The notes: a model not told the origin generated them from the sequence alone. 6,497 nt of DNA from Candidatus Acidiferrum typicum (GCA_025463105.1 JAOAPW010000506.1:1-6497), one strand, 5' to 3'; numbered from the stretch's first letter, positions 1 to 6,358 are shown. Numbers and translations: made by a program.

Positions 1-193
1 CGTCATTGTCGCCGGTGGGCTGCACCGAAGTCATGGCAGCATGCATCCGATGCATACTTCCGACTAACTCGGACCACTTAGACTCTGGTGTCAACACGTT
101 CGTGTGCGAATGAGATTCTTGTCCCCATTGAACCGGCGTAAGGGTCAGAACCAAAATCGAAAGAATCGCGCATAGCCAAATTCGCTTGTTCAT
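1..193 (-). CDS. Exported DUF305-like protein, N-terminal part only (runs off the window)
   Basis: The first 64 codons of a leftward gene are visible; the rest lies beyond base 1. The ATG at 191-193 follows a strong Shine-Dalgarno sequence (GGAGGTG, about 5 bases upstream). The protein begins MNKR, then a hydrophobic stretch (about residues 5-20, IWLCAILSILVLTLTPVQ), a typical Sec signal peptide. The mature part has a Met/His-rich segment, SMHRMHAAM at about residues 47-55, followed by PTGDND. In DUF305 proteins (PF03713) a Met/His segment and a G-D-x-D motif precede the diagnostic PHHQ motif. That motif would lie just outside the window, so the assignment is inferred from the start alone. 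Some DUF305 members, such as cyanobacterial CopM, bind copper; whether this one does is unknown. It is the second gene after the beta-propeller gene (76-base gap), probably in one transcript. It could instead be another Met/His-rich periplasmic protein. Confidence 0.7.
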   Translation of the reverse strand, partial: MNKRIWLCAILSILVLTLTPVQWGQESHSHTNVLTPESKWSELVGSMHRMHAAMTSVQPTGDND

Positions 194-209
194 TTTCCAC
201 CTCCGGGAA
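194..209 (-). promoter_or_regulatory. Strong ribosome binding site of the DUF305-like gene
   Basis: Read on the minus strand, CCGGAGGTGGAAA precedes the ATG at 193. The GGAGGTG core lies about 5 bases from the start codon and fixes the start of the truncated gene. It sits only a few bases after the intercistronic hairpin, so the hairpin could influence access to it. Confidence 0.65.
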
Positions 210-212
210 AAG

Positions 213-241
213 CGGAAGAGAGAGACGTCCTCTCTCTTCCG
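213..241 (-). terminator. Intercistronic stem-loop: 12-bp perfect stem, 5-nt loop; possible attenuator or mRNA-stabilising hairpin
   Basis: Bases 213-224 (CGGAAGAGAGAG) are the exact reverse complement of 230-241 (CTCTCTCTTCCG), with a 5-base loop at 225-229. The element lies in the 76-base gap between the beta-propeller stop codon and the next start codon. In the transcript (minus strand) the stem is followed by CTTTTCCC, which is only a weak U-tract, so full intrinsic termination is not assured. The position just before a strong ribosome binding site fits partial termination, a processing or stability element, or control of translation of the downstream gene. The stem is directly visible; its role is inferred. 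Confidence 0.5.
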
Positions 242-269
242 GAAGTAACAATCGCTTAGGGAACCGGCG

Positions 270-1751
270 TCAGTCCTGACCGCTGCTCGAATCGCCGGCT
301 TGCTGCAGCACTACCTGGGACGGGTTATTGAGTTGGGTAACTATGAGGAATCTTCGGGAAGACTCACCCGCAGCGGTTCCGGCCTCAGCGGCAAGTGTCT
401 TTAACGGACCGATAGCTTGAACAATTCCCGCTCCGTCTGGATTCGTCGCCAAGACTGCCAGCGGTTCGAGGTTTCCAAAAGGCGCCTCGCCGGATCCTGC
501 TAGGTACACCTGGTATTGCGACGTGGGCATCAGACCCTCCGCCGCAATCTGAACAAGGTCCAACAGACCGAGCGAATTTACGGCCACCGATGCTTGTGCG
601 TTTGGCAATGAAGGTCCTGCCGCCGCTAGATGCAGGCGTGCAGTGTTACCGGCTTCTCCGAGCGGCATCAGGTTGGCAGTATCGTTGCCGGCGGGCGCTG
701 CATTCGGCACATACACCAGTGCTTGTGTCGTCTGACCAATTGGAATTTGAGAGATCACTTTGTTGGTTAAGGTATCGATGGCAACGGCCATTTCACCGTT
801 CTCGAGCGCGACATAGACCCTGGAACCATCGCCAGACGGCCAAATTCCGTGCGGAAGATTGCCCACTGGTATCGTGGCGACTAATTGCGGCGTGGCACCC
901 CTGCGAAACACCTTCACTTCGTTCGCTCCGCCGATGGTGACGTAAGCAAACTTGCCATTGCGATTGTTTGCAAAATTCACGTGGTTGGTAATCGGTCCCG
1001 TATGCAGCGTCGACTTCTGTTCAAACGGCGGCTGCGCGCTGAACACCTGCACTTCGCCCACGTCCTTCAAGGTAAACCACACTTCATCATTTTCCGGACT
1101 CACAGCGATGTTGGGGCAGAAGGGACTGGCCTGCGGCAAACGCTTCAAAATTTGCTGTGACGCCACATCAATGACGGCAAGCTCTGGTGTGAAACTGGAA
1201 CAGACAAAGGCATAACGGCCGTCTGGACCAAACATGGTCATGCCTGGGCCATTGGCCAATTGGATCCGCCGAGTTTCCTTCATCGCTACCGGATCGATGA
1301 CCGAGACGTAGTCTTCGCCCCGCACTGTCACCCATAATTCGCGTCCGTCGGGCGAGAAAAATGCTTCGTGAGGCGACCGTCCCACATAAATTGTCCCCTT
1401 CACTGCGTTGGTCGCCGTGTCGATCAGCGTTACCGAATTCGAGCCGACGGATACGACCGCAACCGTCTTTGAATCGGGCGAGAAACCGAGGCCATGCACC
1501 AGGAGTTGGCCTTTGTAGAGCGGACTCAGAGAGCCAGGCACCGGATTGCCTAGTCTGATCACGCCAAGCAATTGGTTGTTGTACGGATCGATGACCGAAA
1601 CGGTGTTTGAAGTCTGGTCGGCCGCATACACACGGTCGGCGTTCGAGACGGGAATATCTGAACGCCCAAACGGTACCTGTTGCGCGAACGCCTGTTGTGC
1701 GGATGCCCCGGATAGTAAACACAAAACTGATAACAAACGACGTATTTTCAT
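270..1751 (-). CDS. Secreted YVTN-type beta-propeller repeat protein with an extra C-terminal domain
   Basis: The start is placed at the ATG of 1749-1751 because AAGGAG lies 5 bases before it and a signal peptide (MKIRRLLSVLCLL..., likely cleaved after AQQAFA, residue 23) begins there. An upstream alternative at 1799 adds 16 unconvincing residues. The protein has 493 residues. Residues about 40-350 form repeated blades with the pattern of the YVTN/YncE/lactonase-like family: VYAADQTSNTVSVID, FSPDSKTVAVV, SVTLIDTATNAVKGTIYVG, FSPDGRELWVTV, YVSVID and PNIAVSPENDEVWFT. Histidines recur at blade starts (about residues 86, 128, 257 and 301). Such propellers usually act as binding scaffolds; no enzymatic activity can be read from the sequence, and no haem CxxCH motif is present. 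Residues about 370-493 form a separate Ala/Gly-rich, beta-type domain that I do not recognise by name. It is the first gene of a leftward unit with the DUF305-like gene and is divergent from the AraC-type regulator, which may control it. Confidence 0.88.
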   Translation of the reverse strand: MKIRRLLSVLCLLSGASAQQAFAQQVPFGRSDIPVSNADRVYAADQTSNTVSVIDPYNNQLLGVIRLGNPVPGSLSPLYKGQLLVHGLGFSPDSKTVAVVSVGSNSVTLIDTATNAVKGTIYVGRSPHEAFFSPDGRELWVTVRGEDYVSVIDPVAMKETRRIQLANGPGMTMFGPDGRYAFVCSSFTPELAVIDVASQQILKRLPQASPFCPNIAVSPENDEVWFTLKDVGEVQVFSAQPPFEQKSTLHTGPITNHVNFANNRNGKFAYVTIGGANEVKVFRRGATPQLVATIPVGNLPHGIWPSGDGSRVYVALENGEMAVAIDTLTNKVISQIPIGQTTQALVYVPNAAPAGNDTANLMPLGEAGNTARLHLAAAGPSLPNAQASVAVNSLGLLDLVQIAAEGLMPTSQYQVYLAGSGEAPFGNLEPLAVLATNPDGAGIVQAIGPLKTLAAEAGTAAGESSRRFLIVTQLNNPSQVVLQQAGDSSSGQD

Positions 1752-1915
1752 TAGTGCTCCTTCTTCGCGTGAAAAGCGAATCGTCAATTTGGCAAACAAC
1801 TGGTAGATGTTGGAAAATGGGATTCGTGCGTGACATCAGTCCAAAAAACGCGACCAATCGTCCAATACTCGAACGCCGTATGGACCTCGACCAATCGTCC
1901 GATACTCGAAGTCGT
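1752..1915. promoter_or_regulatory. Shared divergent control region between the beta-propeller unit and the AraC-type regulator
   Basis: These 164 bases separate two oppositely directed start codons and must hold, or overlap, the promoters of both units. On the minus strand the last bases carry the AAGGAG ribosome binding site of the propeller gene. On the plus strand a possible promoter for the regulator is visible at 1789-1818, and the 37-bp tandem repeat occupies its right end. AraC-type regulators commonly bind such divergent regions, so control of both units from here is a reasonable inference; no operator consensus can be verified from sequence alone. No convincing -10/-35 pair was found for the leftward unit. 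Confidence 0.5.
1789..1818 (+). promoter_or_regulatory. Possible sigma-70-type promoter of the AraC-type regulator
   Basis: TTGGCA (1789-1794, 5 of 6 matches to TTGACA) and GAAAAT (1813-1818, 4 of 6 matches to TATAAT) are 18 bases apart. Transcription would begin near 1825, leaving an untranslated leader of about 90 bases that contains the tandem repeat. The -10 match is weak, so this is only a candidate. Confidence 0.25.
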
Positions 1916-1923
1916 ATGGACCC
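1851..1923 (+). repeat. Imperfect tandem duplication (37 + 36 bp) covering the regulator's start codon
   Basis: Copy 1 (1851-1887) and copy 2 (1888-1923) both begin CGACCAATCGTCC and share ATACTCGAA and CGTATGGACC. They differ by a few substitutions and a 1-base indel. Each copy contains one ATG (1880 and 1916). These are 36 bases apart and therefore in the same frame, so the duplication has produced two possible initiation sites with near-identical upstream sequence. Neither has a good Shine-Dalgarno sequence. The repeat could be a pair of regulator half-sites or simply a replication-slippage duplication. Confidence 0.75.
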
Positions 1924-2860
1924 GTTGTCTGAAGTTTTTGGATCAATGAGTATTCAGGAAGCGGCCTACAAGCGTCTGGAGGCGACAGCCCCCTGGGGTG
2001 TCCGCTACTCGGGGGATACAGGTCCTCGGATACGCTTCGTGTTAGTGGTCCGCGGATCGGCCCTTCTGAAATTCAAGAATCCGCGTCGAACCTTCTCTCT
2101 CTCCGCCGGCGATCTTTTCATTTTCATTCTTAGTTATGAGCCCTTTACTTTGGTCGATCATCCGCGTTCCGCCGTTGTCGATTCCAGCGAGTTATTGAAA
2201 TTAGAAGTGAATAGCGCGATCCATTGCGGAGGAGGCGGCCCGCTCACAACTTTGGTGTGTGGGGCGTTTGGCATGAGTACATTCGAGGCCCCGCTAATTT
2301 CTACGATTCTGCCTCGTTATCTACACCTGCGCCTTGAACAAAATCGAAGTCACGCCTTCCAATCCGTATTGAATCTTTTGGCGGCAGAAACCGCTCAGCC
2401 CGGTATAGCTTCTCCGCGCTTGATCAGTTGTCTTTATGAGTCACTATTTGTCTACGCAATTCGGGCTTACGCAAGTAGCTCCGCAGCTCCGCCCCAGGGA
2501 TGGTTGGCTGCCATGTCAGACAGGCATCTCAGCAAAGCCATAGAGGCAATGCATGCGGCCCTTGATAGGGGCTGGTCTGTTGAGTCACTAGGTCGCGAAG
2601 CGCGCATGTCGAGGTCTGCTTTTGCCTTAAAATTTAGGACCGTTTTGGGCCAGACTCCGCTCGAATACCTTACTCAGTGGCGGATGTACAAGGCAGGTAC
2701 CATGATTCGCTCGAACAATACGTCGTTGTCTGAGGTGGCCTCAGCCGTTGGATATGGATCGGAAAGTTCCTTCAGCCGTGTCTTTAGGCGAGAGATGGGC
2801 GTAGCTCCCAGGGAATATCGATGCAAGTGCGCGCTTCTGCAAACGTCCATAGGAGAATGA
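1916..2860 (+). CDS. AraC-family transcriptional regulator with N-terminal cupin-type domain
   Basis: The start at 1916 gives a 314-residue protein beginning MDPLSEVF, the usual opening of this subfamily. In-frame ATGs at 1817, 1880 and 1946 are alternatives, and the frame stays open up to 1607 without family-like sequence. Residues about 15-185 match the ligand-sensing domain of Cupin_6-type AraC regulators: PWGVRYSG, then RIRFVLVVRGSALLKF, then FSLSAGDLFIFI, and later TTLVCGAFGM. Residues about 202-303 are the DNA-binding domain with two helix-turn-helix units: WSVESLGREARMSRSAFALKF (about 220-240) and TSLSEVASAVGYGSESSFSRVFRR (about 269-292), ending with the typical VAPREYR. The inducer cannot be predicted. 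It is transcribed divergently from the beta-propeller/DUF305-like unit, its most likely target, and may regulate itself through the repeat at its own start. Family assignment is secure; target and ligand are inference. Confidence 0.9.
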   Translation: MDPLSEVFGSMSIQEAAYKRLEATAPWGVRYSGDTGPRIRFVLVVRGSALLKFKNPRRTFSLSAGDLFIFILSYEPFTLVDHPRSAVVDSSELLKLEVNSAIHCGGGGPLTTLVCGAFGMSTFEAPLISTILPRYLHLRLEQNRSHAFQSVLNLLAAETAQPGIASPRLISCLYESLFVYAIRAYASSSAAPPQGWLAAMSDRHLSKAIEAMHAALDRGWSVESLGREARMSRSAFALKFRTVLGQTPLEYLTQWRMYKAGTMIRSNNTSLSEVASAVGYGSESSFSRVFRREMGVAPREYRCKCALLQTSIGE

Positions 2861-3097
2861 TTGGGCGAGCATTTGTGTTCTTGCGGACAGCGATTCGGAT
2901 TTCACAACCTGCGCCATTTGCTGCTAGACGCGATTCTGAAACAGCCGACCCGCAGGGTGAGAATTAGAACAGTTCGGAATAAGATCGAAAACGAACTTCG
3001 CAACTAAGAAATTGGGGTCGCCTTCGTTGACTCGGTTGGTGCTTGGCCTGCTAAAGCGCCAGAATAGGGCGCCCATCTGCGCGATTCGCCTGCTGAC
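2861..3097. other. Convergent intergenic spacer
   Basis: This spacer lies between the ends of the regulator (plus) and the carboxylesterase (minus). No coding frame of note, tRNA or repeat element is visible. No plus-strand terminator for the regulator was found; the only stem with terminator character is the weak one serving the esterase at 3051-3072. Confidence 0.5.
3051..3072 (-). terminator. Weak candidate terminator of the acyltransferase-esterase operon
   Basis: On the minus strand, about 25 bases after the esterase stop codon, GCGCC and GGCGC pair around the 7-base loop CTATTCT and are followed by TTTAG. The stem is only 5 bp (6 with a G-T pair) and the T-run has only three Ts, so it would be an inefficient intrinsic terminator at best. 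Confidence 0.3.
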
Positions 3098-4756
3098 TTA
3101 GCGATTCAAGCTATCGAGAAATTCATACCGCTCCCGGTGCTTCTCCGGTTCCACGCGGGTCTCGACATCGATATTCATCACCGGAGCGCTCTTATCGCTG
3201 TTGGCCGCAGGCCACTGTGGTAACTTCGATCCATTCGGATCACCGGTCTTGATGAAGTTCGCGAAGTATTCTTCCATCGTCCGGGAAACTTTATAGTCAT
3301 CGTCAGTCCAGGCATAGACTTTGTTCGTGGCGAGATTGCCCAGCGCATATTCGATTTCGGACGAGTGTGTGGCACCGCTTGCGGGTGGAGCCGCTGTCGC
3401 TCCCGCGTCGGGTCCGCGGTTCACTCCACCAGCCAGTCCCGCCACCGCGTTCCCCATCTCGCGCCGCATCGCGGGGCGCGGATGCGAGTAATAGTAGCGG
3501 AACACAGGCTTGCCTCCCGTCTTCTCGCAGAGATTCGACCAGGCCCACGTGCTGTACGCGATGAAGCGATCGCTCGCGAGAGCCGTAGCATTGTCCAGCA
3601 CCTGCCCGGCAGTTGCCGCGCCATAAACTTTTAGGGCCTCCTCCGAGTGATTCGGAAACAGTTTGCGCACGGCGCTTGCCAGGTTTTCGGGCGTTGGTTC
3701 CGCGTCCCCCAGCACCACTCGGGCGGGGTTCTCTTGCGAGTTCCAGCCAACCAGCAGCGGAACATGCGCCTGTTGGCCCTCGGCGTAGATCTGCCGGATC
3801 GGCCGAGGCAGAAAGTAGCCGTCAATAGTCGCAGGAAATCGGTTCGTGCCCTCCCTTCCGGTCTCTTGAAGAAGCTGTTCCACCGTCATGGCGCGCAACG
3901 CTGCCAGCGAATTCGCGCGCACCGCGGCGGCGAATTTTACGCCTGCCTGCTCTGCATTCTCCTTCGGCACCGCGCTAAGCGGCAGCCAGCTAGCCGTGCC
4001 CAGGAACGACCCACTTTCTCCGATCGCTCCCGCGATTAAATCCTTCGAGAGTGGAGAAGCCATTTGGGCGCTCACCGACATGGACCCGGCCGACTCGCCG
4101 CCGATTGTGATTTTGTTCGGGTCGCCGCCGAAAGCCGCGATGTTGCGCTTCACCCAGAGCAGAGCGGCGTGCTGATCGAGCAGCCCGTAGTTGCCAGAAG
4201 CATGATGCGGCGACTCCTTCGTGAGTTCGGGATGCGCAAAGAATCCAAGTATATCGAGCCGGTAGTTAACGGTCACGGTAACCATACCCTTGGTGGCGAG
4301 GCTCTCGCCGTCGTAGCGAGGCTCCGAACCGTCGCCGGCGATGAACCCGCCGCCAAAAAAGTACACCATTACCGGCAGCTTTGCGTTTCTGGATTTCGCT
4401 GGTGTCCAGATGTTTAGATAAAGGCAATCCTCGCCCATGCCATTTGAACGGAAATTCATATCCCCGAACACTGAACGCTGCGGGCAGCGCGGCCCAAACT
4501 GATCGGCTTTTCGCACCCCAACCCACTTCACCGGGGGCCGGGGTTCCTTCCAACGCAGATCGCCCACCGGCGGCTGTGCGAACGGCACTCCCTTGAACAT
4601 GCGGATTCGCGTGGCGGGATCTATCGTCCCTTCGAGCACGCCGTTGGCGGTGCTGACGGTATCGCCGTCCCTTCCGTTTGCGCCACCTGCGGTAGGTGCG
4701 GTCAGCAATAGAGCGGCAAAAATTGCCGGCAGAATGCATGCGAGCCGTTGGCTCAT
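3098..4756 (-). CDS. Secreted type B carboxylesterase (COesterase family, alpha/beta hydrolase)
   Basis: The 552-residue length is typical of the carboxylesterase/cholinesterase family (PF00135). A signal peptide (residues 1 to about 26, hydrophobic CILPAIFAALLLTA) indicates export. Family landmarks appear in order: FKGVPFAQPPVGDLRW (54-69), a likely disulphide pair C91/C111 with EDCLYLNIW (109-117), the oxyanion-hole loop FGGGF (134-138), NYRLDILGFF (164-173), the nucleophile elbow GGESAGS with Ser222, the probable acid Glu342 in GWNSQEN, and the catalytic His464 in THSSEIEY. The full triad is present, so the protein should hydrolyse carboxylic esters; the substrate is unknown. Two oddities are seen: the usual His of HGGGF is Phe134, and a Gly/Ala-rich insertion (about 437-462) precedes the catalytic histidine. 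The ATG follows the upstream OpgC-like gene's stop codon after 2 bases, so translation is probably coupled. That suggests a joint role in adding and removing acyl groups, or simple co-expression. Confidence 0.93.
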   Translation of the reverse strand: MSQRLACILPAIFAALLLTAPTAGGANGRDGDTVSTANGVLEGTIDPATRIRMFKGVPFAQPPVGDLRWKEPRPPVKWVGVRKADQFGPRCPQRSVFGDMNFRSNGMGEDCLYLNIWTPAKSRNAKLPVMVYFFGGGFIAGDGSEPRYDGESLATKGMVTVTVNYRLDILGFFAHPELTKESPHHASGNYGLLDQHAALLWVKRNIAAFGGDPNKITIGGESAGSMSVSAQMASPLSKDLIAGAIGESGSFLGTASWLPLSAVPKENAEQAGVKFAAAVRANSLAALRAMTVEQLLQETGREGTNRFPATIDGYFLPRPIRQIYAEGQQAHVPLLVGWNSQENPARVVLGDAEPTPENLASAVRKLFPNHSEEALKVYGAATAGQVLDNATALASDRFIAYSTWAWSNLCEKTGGKPVFRYYYSHPRPAMRREMGNAVAGLAGGVNRGPDAGATAAPPASGATHSSEIEYALGNLATNKVYAWTDDDYKVSRTMEEYFANFIKTGDPNGSKLPQWPAANSDKSAPVMNIDVETRVEPEKHRERYEFLDSLNR

Positions 4757-4758
4757 GG

Positions 4759-5946
4759 CTAGTGTGCTTTATTCCAGAGCGCGCCAGTCTTCGCACTCAC
4801 AAATAATCTGGCAACAATATAGAGGCCAATCAAAGTGGTAACGACCAAAGCCGACTGTATCCACACCGGCAAACCGCTGTCCCCGGCAAGTGAGAGTGCA
4901 GCGAAGCAGAAAAGCAGATGCGCACAGAACACTTCCAGCGATGCCTTGCCGAGCGCGACAAGAGGCGCGATCGTGAGCCAGCGCGCCATCCATGACTTGC
5001 TGACGGCGAAGAGAATCGCTAAAGATGAAAAGTCCAGCAGCCGCAAAGCGCCCAGATGCCACTTGTCGATTAATCCGGACCAGGGCGCCCCATCGAGCTG
5101 TACGTGCAAAATCGGGTGGCGGAGGAAAAAGAACGCAGCTGCCACGAGTAGTGCTGCAATCACATACATCTTCGATGTCAGCACTTTGAATGTGCTCCCC
5201 GAGGAGCCAGTCCCAATCCACAGCCCAACCGCCCACAAGAACTGCCACGCGAGCAAGTCAAATGCCCCCATCTCGTTCAACGGTATCTTCACCCCTGCTA
5301 ATTGAACCATGTGCGCGTAAATCGCCGTTCTTAGGCCAAACTGCGCCAGAAGCCAGAGTAAGCCGCTCGGAATAAGGACCAGTTTCCAGCTCCAGCGGCT
5401 GCCCACATACAGCGCAATGGGCGTGGCCAACAAAAAGATGATGTACATCGGCAGAATGTCGAGCAGGGGCGGGCAGTAAACCAGCAGGATCGAGCTCCAC
5501 ACAGCATGGATCGGATGCGCCAGGTAGAAATCGAGAAGACCTTCTAAGCCAGGGCGCTCGGTATGTATTGCTACTGTGGCGACCACCGTGAATGCAATGC
5601 CAAGAAGAAAGAGGTGATAACCGTAAAGTTGAAGCGCACGCTTCCAAAGGCGCCTGAGAACCGCGGGAAAGCCAGATTCGTCCGCTATTCGCCCAAAGAT
5701 ACGTCCGGTCAAAAATGCCGAAAGGAAGACGAACCCTTCGGCCTCGGAGACAAATCCGAGCTGCTGGTTCGTAACGACTTGGGCATGAGTCGGCAGATGC
5801 GCCAAGGTCATCAAGACCAACATCAGCCCGCGGAGCGCGTCCAACTCCGGTAGGCGCTGCGAGCGTCGAACTTCCGACTGTGCCGTTCTTGGCAGCGCGT
5901 CGCGACGCTCTGCTGTTTTAATCGGAATTGCTAACGCTTGCGACAT
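4759..5946 (-). CDS. OpgC-family integral-membrane acyltransferase
   Basis: The protein has 395 residues from the ATG at 5944-5946, which has GGAGG about 11 bases upstream; a GTG at 5976 would add 10 residues. After a short charged N-terminus comes RLPELDALRGLMLVLMTLAHLPTH (about residues 31-54), the first membrane segment with the LDxLRG motif. Next is GFVSEAEGFVFLSAFLTG (64-81), the other hallmark of OpgC proteins (PF10129, related to acyltransferase 3). LLDILPMYIIFLL and FDLLAWQFLWAVGLWIG are further conserved segments, and about ten hydrophobic helices can be counted. OpgC of Proteobacteria succinylates periplasmic glucans; distant homologues have untested substrates, so only membrane acyl transfer is inferred here. 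No opgG/opgH glucan-synthesis genes are visible nearby. The gene is the first secure member of an operon with the secreted esterase 2 bases downstream. Confidence 0.87.
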   Translation of the reverse strand: MSQALAIPIKTAERRDALPRTAQSEVRRSQRLPELDALRGLMLVLMTLAHLPTHAQVVTNQQLGFVSEAEGFVFLSAFLTGRIFGRIADESGFPAVLRRLWKRALQLYGYHLFLLGIAFTVVATVAIHTERPGLEGLLDFYLAHPIHAVWSSILLVYCPPLLDILPMYIIFLLATPIALYVGSRWSWKLVLIPSGLLWLLAQFGLRTAIYAHMVQLAGVKIPLNEMGAFDLLAWQFLWAVGLWIGTGSSGSTFKVLTSKMYVIAALLVAAAFFFLRHPILHVQLDGAPWSGLIDKWHLGALRLLDFSSLAILFAVSKSWMARWLTIAPLVALGKASLEVFCAHLLFCFAALSLAGDSGLPVWIQSALVVTTLIGLYIVARLFVSAKTGALWNKAH

Positions 5947-5972
5947 CTCGCACCAGTTCCTCCATGAGACAG

Positions 5973-6200
5973 TCACTGCATTTTGCGTTCCACATCGGCA
6001 CTCAGGAAAGCGACAACACGTTCGTCGCGCTCTAAACCTCGCCTCGCGCTAGCACCAGACTTTCCAAGGTTTTGTGCCCAGCAGCAAAACTCAACGAAGT
6101 CTCGAATGTCGGCAGGCTGATAGTGCGTCACTATTTGGACGCTCTCGAGGTTGCCATCTTTCCGATGGAAGTGGATCGCCAAGTAACCCGAGGATCCCAA
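5973..6200 (-). CDS. Doubtful small reading frame overlapping the longer OpgC start
   Basis: A 75-codon frame would start at a TTG (6198-6200) and end with a TGA whose bases overlap a GTG start of the OpgC-like gene (GTGA, 5973-5976), an arrangement typical of coupled genes. The product contains GYLAIHFHRKDG near its N-terminus and TDIRDF-like sequence (PADIRDF) in the middle, with two adjacent cysteines (FCCW). I do not recognise it. No ribosome binding site precedes the TTG, no ATG start exists in the frame, and a stop codon lies only five codons further upstream. It may be a real small protein, the remnant of a longer gene, or chance. Confidence 0.2.
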   Translation of the reverse strand: MGSSGYLAIHFHRKDGNLESVQIVTHYQPADIRDFVEFCCWAQNLGKSGASARRGLERDERVVAFLSADVERKMQ

Positions 6201-6232
6201 GTCTTTAAGCGAGATTCAGAAGTTTCGGGTCG

Positions 6233-6268
6233 GATTAATCGAGGTTTTTTCCTACACGATTAATTGTG
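6233..6268. promoter_or_regulatory. Paired AT-rich palindromic elements, possible operator
   Basis: GATTAATC (6233-6240) is a perfect 8-bp palindrome. CACGATTAATTGTG (6255-6268) is a 14-bp palindrome with one mismatched position. The shared GATTAAT motifs begin exactly 25 bp apart (6233 and 6258), separated by a T-rich stretch. Symmetric sites in a divergent intergenic region suit a dimeric regulator, but no specific protein can be named and short AT-rich palindromes can arise by chance. Confidence 0.3.
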
Positions 6269-6358
6269 CGGAAGTAAGTATTTGCGCGGATACGTCTACG
6301 TCCGACCCTCTTCTATGGTGAAACTTCGAGGGTTGGTCTGCAGATGTCCTAAACCTCC

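Noticed and set aside
1764..1780. Short inverted repeat TTCGC/GCGAA near the propeller gene's ribosome binding site
   Set aside because: A 5-bp stem with a 7-base loop is expected often by chance and has no further support.
1168..1857. A 229-codon minus-strand frame across the propeller gene's 5' half
   Set aside because: It overlaps the well-supported propeller gene in another frame, and its product is Arg-rich and without family motifs, typical of a shadow frame.
1607..1915. Long N-terminal extension of the AraC-type regulator, starting as far left as 1607
   Set aside because: The extension overlaps the propeller gene on the opposite strand, lacks family-like sequence, and has no good ribosome binding site. 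The family-typical start MDPLSEV is at 1916.
2861..3097. Possible transposon remnant or small RNA in the convergent spacer
   Set aside because: No inverted terminal repeats, transposase-like translation, or promoter plus terminator pair could be found.
3647..4417. Several plus-strand frames of 95-130 codons opposite the esterase
   Set aside because: They are antisense to a gene with a complete catalytic triad and show no motifs; long antisense frames are common in G+C-rich genes.
4266..4796. A 176-codon minus-strand frame near the esterase start
   Set aside because: It lies inside the esterase and OpgC-like genes in a different frame, is highly Arg-rich, and has no recognisable domain.
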